From Paracamarosporium sp. OC-R06-R3 (taxonomy: Eukaryota > Ascomycota > Dothideomycetes > Pleosporales > Didymosphaeriaceae), in the NCBI GenBank assembly GCA_019828545.1, contig JACVRA010000495.1:1-37255 (forward strand): a DNA stretch of 37,255 nt, in the 5' to 3' direction. The position numbers and the translations under genes were made by a program. Within the stretch, counting starts at the first letter, position 1; every line of letters begins with the position of its first letter. This document shows, piece by piece, positions 10,501-20,600 of this stretch. The notes under the pieces were generated by a model. The model was not told the DNA's origin. It was given only the letters and a program-made list of their open reading frames with translations, and ran no database searches.

Positions 10501-13500
10501 AAATGGTGCGATTTGCCGGATTGTGCAGTAAGCACACGACCTGCCATGACAGTAATGGTTGAGCTCGACCCGGCCTCGAGGAAGATGGCAGACGGGTACT
10601 TTGCGGACAGCCGTTCAATTCCGTGAGAGAAGAAAACAGGATTTCGCATATGTTCTGGGACGAATTTAGCCGTCAGTGGACCAGAAGAAGCTATTTCCGT
10701 AGCACGTTCCAGTGGGATCGAGGGAGTGTGAAAGGCAATTTCGTTACCAATCTGCTCAAGGCGGCCAATGAGCGGGTCGACTAGCGATGAATGAAAGGCG
10801 TTGGTGACATTGAGTGTCTTCCTCCTGAGGGTTGCGAATTCTTCCCTGTTGTTTTCGATCGTCTCGGCTACGGCATCTATGGCCTTGATGGACCCAGCCA
10901 AGGTGAAGCTTCGAGGACCATTGTAGCAAGCTAAAGTGACAGTGTCACCAGAACGTTGATTCGCCTGCTTGACAAGCTCCCGGACGGTTGAGTCGTCACC
11001 TTCGATGGCCATCATACTTCCTTTCTCACTACCCCAAGCATCACGCACGAGCTGTGCCCGACGAGACACCAAGCTAAGGGCGTGTTTGAGACTCAATGCG
11101 CCAGAAACGCATAGGGCTGTTAGCTCGCCAAAGCTGTGACCAATGACGCTGACGATCTTGCCAGAAAGTCCACAGTCCAACCAAGTTTGGGCACTGCTAT
11201 ATTGCATAGCAAAGAGTGCCACCTGTAGTCGAACTGCGTCGGGCAAGGCTGTGCGCGAGAAAATGTCAGGGAAGATACTAGGCAAGCCCAGTTCAGCTTG
11301 CACTATCTTATCGCACTCGTCTAGGTGGTTGCGCAGAGCAGTGACGCTGTCGTAAAGCTTGCGGTCTAATCCTACGAACGTCGAAACCTGGCCACCGAAA
11401 CATAGCACTACGGGTCGTTCGGGTATCGTGTTCGTCAAATCATGTTCTGAAACACTTAAGAGTCTTTCCTCAAGCTCTTTGACAGAGCGACAGCTGAATG
11501 CCAGGCTCCGCAGCTGTTCTGGATTACTGTGCCGATTGATGTTGAAGGATAGTTCAGCCAAGGTGGAATCGGGTTTACCCTTGATGAGGCAGACGAGCTT
11601 GGCCGCATATTCCTTGACGGCGCGCGCATCCAAACCGGAGACAAAGAAGGGGAAGCGTCCCTCTAGCTTCTTAATAGACGGTGTCTCTGGACGTGTCTTA
11701 GGAGTCAAAGGAGCTGCCACAACCATGGCAGCGTTGGAACCCGAAGCACCATAGTTGTTGATGAGTACCACTTTGTTCCTACTATCCCAGCGTCGAAGCG
11801 AGGTCACTACTTCCATCATATCCTCTTTCGCCGTTGCTGCGATGGTTGGGTTCAGCTTGTTGAAGCTTGCCTGTGGGGGGATGTATCCCTCATTAATCAT
11901 TGTCAGTACCTTAACAAGCGAAATGATACCTGAGGCGCCTTCTGTATGCCCAATATGGCCCTTGACGGACCCGACCGGCAATGGCTGTGAGCGGATCGGG
12001 CCACCAACCGCCTTTCGCAGTGCTCCCCATTCAGCAGGATCACCCACGGCCTGATATTTAACGATAAATGTTAGCACGTATCAATAGCCTATCCTTCAAG
12101 GTACACTCACTGTGCCAGTGCCATGGGCTTCCACTAGCGCAATATCACTAGGGGACACATGTGCGTTCTTGACCACATCTCCAAATAGCTGGGCTAATGA
12201 TGGCGAGTTCGGGACGAATATGGGTGTAGTGTTCTGATTCTGGTAGACAGCTGTACTAGCTAGTCGGCCCAAAATAGGGTTGCCATCAGCTCGGGCATCC
12301 GCCATTCGCTTCAGATAGACAACAGCGATGCCTTCAGCACGGCAATATCCATCACCCTTCTCATCAAATGGCTTACATTGCCCAGTAGGACTTAGAAAGC
12401 TGGCTGCTTTCAGGTTCTGAAACCAGTGTGGGTTAGTCAGGATACACACACCCCCAGCTAGGGCTGCGGAGCATTCGCCGCTACGGAGACTATTGACGGC
12501 CGCGTGGATGGCCACGGCAGATGATGAACACGCCGTATCATAGGCGACAGCTGGACCGGTCCATCCGAAGTGGTTTGCGACGCGACCAGGGAGGTAGCTT
12601 TGCAAGTTCCCGGTGGCCATGAAAGCATTCAGAGGATGTGTGGATACATTGTGTTCGTAGTCAACCGAAGGGGAGCCGATATAGACAGCAACGTGATTAC
12701 GGTCTTTCTTTGTCTTGCCAGTTCGAGTAGGCTCGGTGAAGACGCCAGCCTGCTCAGCGGCCTGGTAAGCTGCCTGAAGAAGCAGTCGATGCTGGGGATC
12801 CATGGCGGCCGCTTCACGCGGGCTGCGCTTGAAAAACTTGTGGTCGAAGGCGTCGACATCGCCCACAAAATTACAGAAATAATCTTTCAGGTCGGGCTCC
12901 CGAAAGAGTGAGTCGAAGTTCAAGCGCTCCTTCGACACCTTCTCATGTTGTGAGGTGCCTTTCCGAAGTAGTTGGGAAAATTCGTCGTAATCCTCGGCGC
13001 CGGACACCTTGATGGACATTCCGACGATGGCGATAGACTCCTCGTCATTGATGGGATCATCGTCCGGAACGTCGTCATACTGTTCTGATACGATGTCTGC
13101 AAAGTGCACTGCCCTTGCTCCCATGTTGCGTACAAGAGTCGGTGGAAGGCATCGATCGATTCCAAACGTCGTCACTGAAGCATCTGCAGTGTTGAGGTGT
13201 TCTGCTTTCACTGCTGAAAATGTCCCATACCAGTCGCACCGCCGAGCGAACAGAGTTTCCAGAGCATGTCCATGAAGAGAGCCATCGCCGGATCCAAGAG
13301 GCTTCCCGTCCCCGCCATTTGTGAACGTTGTAAGCGCCAATTGACTTGGATCCGGAAACTGAAGTTCTTTCCGGTCATCACAAAAACGAACGAGTTCCTG
13401 GATCGTTTCTTTGGATTGGGCCTTGGGGCTGTGTAGCTCGCCTCGAAAGCCTGTGTCCGATAAGACGATGCCGGCAGCCCGCATCTTCCGAATAAGCCTC

Positions 13501-14198
13501 GGTGCGGCCCGTTCCGAACTGGTCACCGTTGCTCGAGCCTCGTCAAAGAGTAGTGAAATATAAGCCTCCGATGACAAACTGTCGACGATGCGCTGGAGCT
13601 CCTGCCGTTGCTTTGTGCTTGTCCACGCTACTGCGTAAGTCTTATGTGGGTTCCATTTCTCTTGAGCGTCGCTTAGAGCACCTGCCAGCATAGCTAGACG
13701 TACAGCTACAGAGCCGTACTGGTTTACTTGTTCGAGGTTATGGGCGCTTGCGACAGCATAGGCGCCCAAGAGACCCATACAGAATCCAAGTACAGGCGTA
13801 TTGTGTGCAGCCAAAGAGGCTTGTGTATCTTGGTTGATGTCGTTGGCCTTAGTATCTAAATATCGGCGGTACTCAACGAGTTGTGCGAGCACGATCAAGG
13901 GAACGAACACCACTCCCGGGAGTGTCTCATCCCCCGATACCAGGGACTTGGATCTATCGTGTTGAAGCCACTGGTGGAGATACAGCAAGCGCTCCTTTGC
14001 ATCTGGACCGATAGCATTTGTGACCTTCGGGAGTTCTTTGGCGAGGATGTCCCAGTATTTTGGTAACTCCGCCACTGTATCGAGCACCCACTGGTGCGAT
14101 ACTTTGTTCCGTAAAGTGTTCCTGATGTTATTCAACGTTTCATCGCTGTATGCAACTTGTGATCCGAACACCGTCAGGGATTGGCTTGGATTTGCCAT
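7524..14198 (-). CDS. non-reducing polyketide synthase, SAT-KS-AT-PT-ACP-R
   Basis: Two exons (14198-12111 and 12050-7524) flank a 60-nt phase-0 intron (GTGAGT, branch GCTAAC, ATATCAG). The join restores HGTGT-AVGDP and gives 2204 aa. SAT: GFCMG with Cys140 and a later His256. KS: DTACSSS with Cys557, His692 (EAHGTGT) and His731 (GHIGHTEG). AT: GHSFGE with Ser1002. PT: His1334 (SGHVF) and Asp1518 (HDSFKQVSG), both catalytic positions kept. One ACP: GIDSLMG with Ser1702. Reductase: TGATGSLG at 1838-1845, YGEGK with Tyr1997 and Lys2001. The enzyme should load a preformed acyl starter, extend it with malonyl-CoA, fold it in PT and release an aldehyde by NADPH reduction. PT and R resemble the sorbicillin/asperfuranone/azaphilone group, whose members usually carry a CMeT between ACP and R; here only about 95 Ser/Asp/Glu-rich linker residues lie there. 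It starts 895 bp from, and diverges from, the FAD monooxygenase. All other domains look intact. Confidence 0.95.
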
Positions 14199-15093
14199 TT
14201 CACGGTCGAAAAGAATTGAATGAGAAAATGTTTGAACGGTCTTGTGACAAGAACAAGCAGACGTATAGGAAGCAACAAGCGGTGTTTACTAGGCTTCTTA
14301 AATAAGAGTCAGATGTAAGAAGCCCGAATAGATAGCGGATTTGCCGCACCCGTGGGTAATCTTGGATTGCGACATTAAGCCTACACAATCCCCCTTGTCC
14401 GCAACAAAAGCACGTGATCCAGGCTTCCGATTGCCGAAACCGAACAGATGCAAGACGCCTATAGTAAAAAGCCCTTAATTCAGAAGATTTTGTTTCGTCA
14501 TAGTAACGTCAACATGAGTTCGGAGAGGCTTAGAAGGCTTAGAAGGCTTACAAAATAGTGCACTGATAACGTTGTGACCGCGAAACATTTGTGTATGGGT
14601 GGGGTAGAAGTCATGACGAATGAACATAGGGGAGCAGCCTTAGAACGCATAAGATACTAAAAGAGAAGCTTGGTCCGATCGATAAGGCTGCGTAGGAGTA
14701 AACAATGTGGGATGTATATTGGATTATCCGAGGCGAGTATACGCATTGGGATAGCATCGTTGTCAGCCCTGCATCTTGGCATAATCAAGATTTTACAGTG
14801 GATTCGCTGTTATTATGTGTATCAATACCTAATCACCGTTGGAGGCTAGATCGGCAATTCTCCGCGGCCAAAATATTCAGTTAGCATTACCTACTCGTTT
14901 AGATACTCTGCCCGGAGATAGGCCAACATTTTCACACCACCTCCCTTCCGCCGGTTCGCATGGTCTACGTCTGATATATCACAAGCACCTGCTTGACGCA
15001 GCCAAAATCTAAGACATATTCTCAAAATCTCTACGCCTACCACTATTGCTTCTTTCTCGCCCCATCGAACCTCTTAAGTCTAAAATCGTGACC
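14199..15093. promoter_or_regulatory. divergent promoter region between NR-PKS and FAD monooxygenase
   Basis: This 895-bp stretch has no supported gene and lies between the divergent starts at 14198 (-) and 15094 (+), so it should carry both promoters. A 9-bp unit (GGCTTAGAA) is tandemly repeated about 2.6 times at 14527-14550. An inverted pair of CGG half-sites with 7-bp spacing is present at 14852-14864, of the kind bound by Zn2Cys6 regulators, but such sites are common by chance and I found no matching copy upstream of the HR-PKS. Confidence 0.5.
14527..14550. repeat. short 9-bp tandem repeat in the shared promoter
   Basis: GGCTTAGAA is repeated head to tail, two full copies and a partial third. 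No function is evident. Confidence 0.6.
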
Positions 15094-16531
15094 ATGGCCA
15101 ATCAAGGACCCAAAGTTGCTATTGTTGGCGGTGGCCTCATTGGTGTTTTTCTTGGTGTCGGTCTCGCGCACCGCGGAATTTCTTTCACTATTTACGAGCG
15201 TGCCTCTGCTTGGCATGAAATCGGTGCTGGCGTCGCTCTTACTAGCATCGCATTGAGCAGTATGGAGAAATTACATCCTGAAATCCTCCCTGCGCTCTAT
15301 CGCGTTGCCAGGGCTAATCATTTTGGCTTCTGGGACGGCTACAATCCTTCTACTAAGGAGGAATTCGAAGCCCCAACAGCCTTGCACTTTCTCTTGGATG
15401 TCCCTGGAACAGATTATTGGTGCTGTATGAGGTCTCAGATACTATCCGAGCTGGTAAAGCTGCTTCCTGCGGGATCGACCCATTTCAATATGGAGCTGAA
15501 GAGCTACGTAGACGAGCCCAGCAATGAACGGGTTATCTTGCGCTTCACAGATGGAACTACTGCTGAAGCAGACACCTGTACGTCTCAGTCTTTGCTGGCC
15601 ATTGAAGTGACGAAAAGCTGACTCCATGAAGTGTTGGGCTGCGATGGCATTCATTCACGGACTCGTCAAATCCTCCTGGGAGAAGATAGCCCAGCTGCGT
15701 TCAGTAGCTTCACTCATCAAGTTGGTTACCGCACCGTCCTTCCCATTTCTGAAGCACAGGAGATTTTGGGCGAGGCCAAAGGGGGTAGTGATTATTGCAT
15801 CCATATCGGCCCAAATGCCTATGTGCCTTCCTATCCTGTGAGTCACATCCGTCCAGCGACCTTCTCAATCCGATCCCGGTGACTGACGATTCATGAAGAT
15901 GCTGGATGGGGCCGAAACCGTTCTGAATCTAACGACGGTCATCTACACGCCGGAGCCATGGCCCCATGGCCAGAAGATGGTAGCAGAAGCCACTCGCGAT
16001 GAAGTGACAAAAGTGTTCAAAGACTTTAGTCCGCCTATCGTCGACCTCATCGCCAAGTTCCCAGAGAAGTTGATGAAATGGGGAATCTTCGACATGGCAG
16101 ACAATCCTGCGCCGACATACGCAAGTGGCCGCGTCGCCATTGTTGGAGACGCTGCTCATGCCAGTACGCCCTTCCTCGGTGCGGGTGGTGCCATGGGGAT
16201 TGAGGATGCGTTGGCGATGTCATATGCAATGCAACTAGTCACCGAGACTACGACCAGCGCTGCATCGATCACGGCAGCGTTGCAAGCCTACAGCGCGGTG
16301 CGTTTAGAACGATCACACTGGTTGGTGCAAAGTTCAAGAGAGATGGGCGTCATCTTCCAGTGGCGAGATGCTTCCGCAGGGAACGATGGCGAGAAGTTCA
16401 GAGTAGAGGCCGAAGAACGGACTAGGAAGGTATCGGGCTTCGATGTCGAAGGCATGGTGGAACAAATTCGGTTGGAGTTTGAGCACCAGCTTCCGCTAGC
16501 AGTAAAAGCTAACGGCTCTGCCGAAAAATAA
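15094..16531 (+). CDS. FAD-dependent monooxygenase, salicylate-hydroxylase/SorC-like
   Basis: Three exons (15094-15577, 15632-15837, 15899-16531) give 440 aa. The introns are 54 nt (15578-15631) and 61 nt (15838-15898). I chose the ATG at 15094 (context GACCATGGC) over 15046 because it begins immediately before the flavin fold. Group A flavoprotein motifs are all present: GxGxxG at residues 12-17 for ADP binding, an acidic-Arg segment (YERAS), the CDG motif near 165-167 created across the first intron, and GDAAH at 313-317 followed by P-x-GAGGAMGIEDA. It should hydroxylate an electron-rich phenol using NAD(P)H and O2; relatives in HR/NR-PKS clusters oxidatively dearomatise the PKS aldehyde, while salicylate hydroxylases decarboxylate. 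Its position between the two PKS genes argues for the first role. The C-terminal coding segment is partly duplicated just beyond the stop codon (see repeat). Confidence 0.9.
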
Positions 16532-16606
16532 ACGAGGAAGGTATCGGACTTCGACGTCCACGACACGGCAGATCACATCCGGCTGGAGTCTAGACAACGG
16601 CTGGAT
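16421..16606 (+). repeat. 111-bp-spaced direct duplication of the monooxygenase C-terminus
   Basis: Sequence starting at 16421 (ACTAGGAAGGTATCGG..., in the gene) recurs at 16532 just after the TAA stop. The offset is 111 bp, exactly 37 codons. The first 27 or so bases are nearly identical, with decreasing similarity after that. In the same frame the second copy reads RKVSDFDV...IRLE against RKVSGFDV...IRLE in the first, and continues to a TAA at 16621-16623. Either the protein once ended in two repeats and gained a stop between them, or a post-stop duplication is decaying. Confidence 0.75.
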
Positions 16607-17626
16607 GAAAGCAGCATGGGGTAATTAGTGCATAGTATCCGGTCACGTAGGTGGCGTACCAACTGCGAAGATTCACAAGAATGTCGCAATAGAAGCATCC
16701 TAGAGATTCGTCAGCAAAAGCCGTACCCAGCACTGCCGACGCGCGATTCAGTCGGATGTGTCGGTTTACCGCCCAAAAGCTGCACATGATACTATGTCTC
16801 CGTCAATGAGGTAGAAACTGTTAGTGTTGTAAGCAGAAATTCTTGCGAATCGCCGAGGCCGACTCAAATGGTCCGTGCGCTCCAGGTAATGTCTGTGCAA
16901 CTTCGATGCAGCCTTATCGACATTTCAACTGAGTCTCATCACGACATGAACGCGGTTCTTATCACGCCTTGGTGGAAGTTACCCACGCACTTCTCGATAG
17001 CAGGTTTGAACCAATGAAGAAGCTGCATGGTTCAAGATACGCCCTGCTCGAAGCGCTGCTTGAGAGATACCAGCATCGTACGGGGATTTCACCATGTTGA
17101 GGATACCAAGTGAGTCTTCTGCCTAGGCTGCCGACGCACATGTCATCAGCTGAAGCTGATGTGCGTCTTCTTCGATGATGTCATCCACCTGTGCCGGTCT
17201 AGCTTATTATTCCTGTCGTATCTAAGGCAATTCCCGCCTTACTCTATTCACTGCTGATGCATAGTTCTAATCTATCTCAAACGAAAGAAGACATGTTTGC
17301 TTTCAAGTTGTTACATATCATCGGTCAATGGGAAGCGGCTAAAATGCATTCGAATCGCCTTGCATATCTGACTGTATCCGTATTCGCAGAATGCTGTCAA
17401 GAGATTTCGCCAAGGTTTCCCAGAGACTTGGAGACTAGGCGCACGGGGCTTCCGGTATGGAAAGCACAAGATGAAAACGCTCTATTGCCTAGAATGATGC
17501 AAATGGGATGTAGAAATTGGGTCGAAACAATCTCGCCCCGATTGACATTCACCTGTGAACTTTGACAGCCGAGCCTTACCCTTTGAAACTAAACATCTCC
17601 AAGTTCTCTTGACATCTCTTATCACT
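16532..17626. promoter_or_regulatory. intergenic region upstream of the HR-PKS
   Basis: It holds the duplicated monooxygenase tail at its left end and should contain the HR-PKS promoter at its right end. An open frame at 17257-17565 has no recognisable domain and ends just before the HR-PKS start, so I regard it as chance. A dyad lies at 17133-17167. Confidence 0.5.
17133..17167. repeat. imperfect inverted repeat in the HR-PKS upstream region
   Basis: The left arm is GACGCACAT(gtcat)CAGCT and the right arm is AGCTGATGTGCGTC; the arms pair over 14 bp with a five-base insertion in the left arm. It is about 460 bp upstream of the HR-PKS start. It could be a regulator-binding dyad or a hairpin. 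Confidence 0.5.
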
Positions 17627-20600
17627 ATGGGAAGGGAGCCAATTGCCATTATTGGCCTGAGCTGCAAATTCGCAGGTGATGCTTCCAATCCACAAAATCT
17701 TTGGGCATTGCTCGAAAAGGGACAGAGCGCATGGAGCGAGATTCCATCGTCGCGGTTCAGTGCTACAGGGTCATACCACCCGCGTCGGGAGAAATTGAGC
17801 ACTGTAAGTGCAGTTGGTCAGGTCTTGGAGCAGATAGAGCTGATGTGTACGTAGTCGCACATTCGCGGCGGCCATTTCATTGATGAAGACCTCGGACTGT
17901 TCGATGCGGCCTTTTTCAACTTTTCCACAGAGACTGCTTCGGTATGCACGAGATCTCAAATTTTCACGGAAGCACTGTGTCACTAACTGTTTATAGACTC
18001 TGGATCCTCAGATCCGGCTGCAATTGGAGTCAGTTTATGAGGCACTGGAGAATGGTGCGTGCCCTACACTCCCCGACGCCTGGTCCTTCTGATCCTTGCT
18101 AACGAAATCCATGTGCAAAGCTGGCCTTCCACTATCACAAGTTGCAGGCTCTAACACATCTGTCTATGGTGGAACATTCTTCCATGACTACAGAGATTCA
18201 ATGATCCGTGATGAGGAAGATCTACCGAGGACATTCATCACCGGCATTGGCGCCGCCATGGCTTCCAATCGAATATCTCATTTTTTCGATTTTCGAGGAG
18301 CGAGTATGACGATCGATACCGGATGCTCGACGACACTTGTAGCCCTTGCTCAAGCTGTCGAGAATCTGAGAAGTAGAGCCAGCGATATGAGTGTCGTAAC
18401 AGGTGCAAATGTGCTCCTGAATGCTGACAACTTCAAGGCCCTGGGTTCCTTTGGGTAAGTATCTTCTTCATACAGTAAACAATGACGTCTCGTCTGACGC
18501 GACGCAGATTCCTCTCACCTGACGGAAAATGTTTCGCTTTCGATGAACGAGCTAATGGCTACGGACGCGGTGAGGGCGTGGCCACTGTCGTGATCAAACG
18601 TCTTTCAGATGCACTTGCAGCTGGCGATCCTATCCGTGCTATTATTCGGGAAGCAGTTCTCAATCAGGATGGAAAGACCGAGACCCTCACGTCACCCAGC
18701 CAAGAAGCTCAAGATGCACTAATGCGGACCTGCTACTCCAAAGCCGGCCTTGACCCGCACCATACGCAGTATTTTGAAGCGCATGGTACAGGAACTGCCA
18801 CTGGTGACCCGATCGAGGCGGGTGCCATTGCGTCCGCTTTCCGAAGCCACAAACGTAGTCCTGATGAGGCATTACGCATTGGCTCGGTCAAAACGAACAT
18901 CGGCCATACTGAAGCTGCAAGTGGTCTAGCTAGTGTCGTCAAGGTAGTATTAGCCATGGAAGAGGGCATGCTTCCACCTTCTATCAATTTCGACAAACCC
19001 AACCCCAGCTTGGACCTCGATGGCTCGCGACTACAGGTTGTCACACATCTCGAAAAGTGGCCAGTTGCTCCCGGGCGGTCAATGCGAGCGTCTGTGAACA
19101 ACTTCGGCTACGGAGGCGCCAATGCTCACATCATCATGGAGGATGCAACTGGATTTTTGCTAGCTTACACCAAAGGGGGTCACCTGAATGGAGCCATCGA
19201 TACGAAAACCAATGGTATCTACACCAACACAAGTGGAATCAAGTACAGATTGCTGCTCGTCAGCGCTAAAGACGAAAACGCGCATCAGGACACATTAACC
19301 AGACTAGCATCTTTCCTACGCCGAAAGAAAAAACTTCACGTACAAGACTCAGAGGCGCTTTTGCTGAATATGGTGTTCACTTTAGGGCAGCGGCGCACAG
19401 TGTTCCCTTGGGTAGCGGCATATCCTGTGCCCATCAACCAAGGTCTTGACAGTGTGGCTAAGGATCTCGAAACCCCCAAATTCAAACCATTGCGCTCTTC
19501 ACGTCTGCCAAATATCGGCATGGTATTCACTGGCCAGGGTGCACAGTGGCACGCCATGGGTAGAGAATTGATCACAGCATATCCTGTCTTCAAAGCATCC
19601 CTCGAAGAAGCCGATGCTCACTTGCGAGACCTGGGTGCCAAGTGGTCGCTGATGGAAGAGCTTCACCGTGATGCGAAGACAAGCAGGGTCAATCATACTG
19701 CTTTCAGCATCCCTATCTGTGCCGCTGTACAGATTGCTCTTGTCCGATTATTAGAGACCTGGGGAATTATGCCATCAGCTGTAACAAGTCACTCAAGTGG
19801 AGAAATTGCCGCAGCTTATACAGTTGGTGCAATCGACCTCCGGTACGCAATGGGCATTGCATTCTATAGGAGCAGATTGGCCGCTGAAATGACCCAAGGT
19901 GGACCGATCAAAGGGGGCATGTTGGCGATCGGCCTGGGTCATACAAGTGTGGAAGACTATATTGACCAGTTAACTTGCGATGCTCGAGCGGTAGTCGCTT
20001 GCATTAACAGCCCGTCCAGTACAACGGTCGCCGGTGACGTTGCAGCAATTCAAGAGCTTGAGGCGACGCTCAAAGCTGAGGATGTGTTCGCCCGTCGATT
20101 ACGCGTAGATACCGCCTACCACTCCCACCACATGGAGCCAATCGCAGACGCCTACCGCGAAGCGCTCCAAAGGATGTCTAGGAAAGCTCCAAAGAGTGAC
20201 GGCTTGGCAAACATCGCTTTTGCATCTCCCGTTACGGGCTTCCGCATGAACAGAGCCCAGGAGATTGCCAACCCAGAGCATTGGGTTGAAAGTTTATTGC
20301 GGCCTGTTCAATTCGTTGAGGCGTTTACCGAAATGGTACAAGGTGATCTGTCTGTAGATTCTACCAGCTATAGCGTAGATGTCATTGTCGAGGTTGGCCC
20401 CCACACAGCTCTTGGAGGTCCCATCCAAGAGATCTTCACCACAGAGGATTTTGGTGGAGCCTCGCTACCATACTACGGGACTCTGGTTCGCAACACTGAT
20501 GCGCTAGAGGCCATCCAAACACTGGCAGCGAATCTCTTCAAAGAAGGCTATCCAGTCAACATCGAAGCCGTCAACTTCCCTGGTGGCAAAAGCCAGGATG

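Noticed and set aside
14852..14864. CGG-N7-CCG inverted half-sites as a Zn2Cys6 operator
   Set aside because: Other CGG pairs nearby have different spacings (N4 at 16762, N5 at 17444), and such pairs are frequent by chance.
17257..17565. 102-codon open frame just upstream of the HR-PKS
   Set aside because: No recognisable domain and no splice link to the HR-PKS, whose KS start ([10 protein letters not shown]) at 17627 is complete.
19790..19805. SHSSGE instead of GHSSGE in the HR-PKS AT as an inactivating change
   Set aside because: The nucleophile Ser and following Gly are intact, and I recall this variant in other fungal HR-PKSs, so loss of function is not supported.
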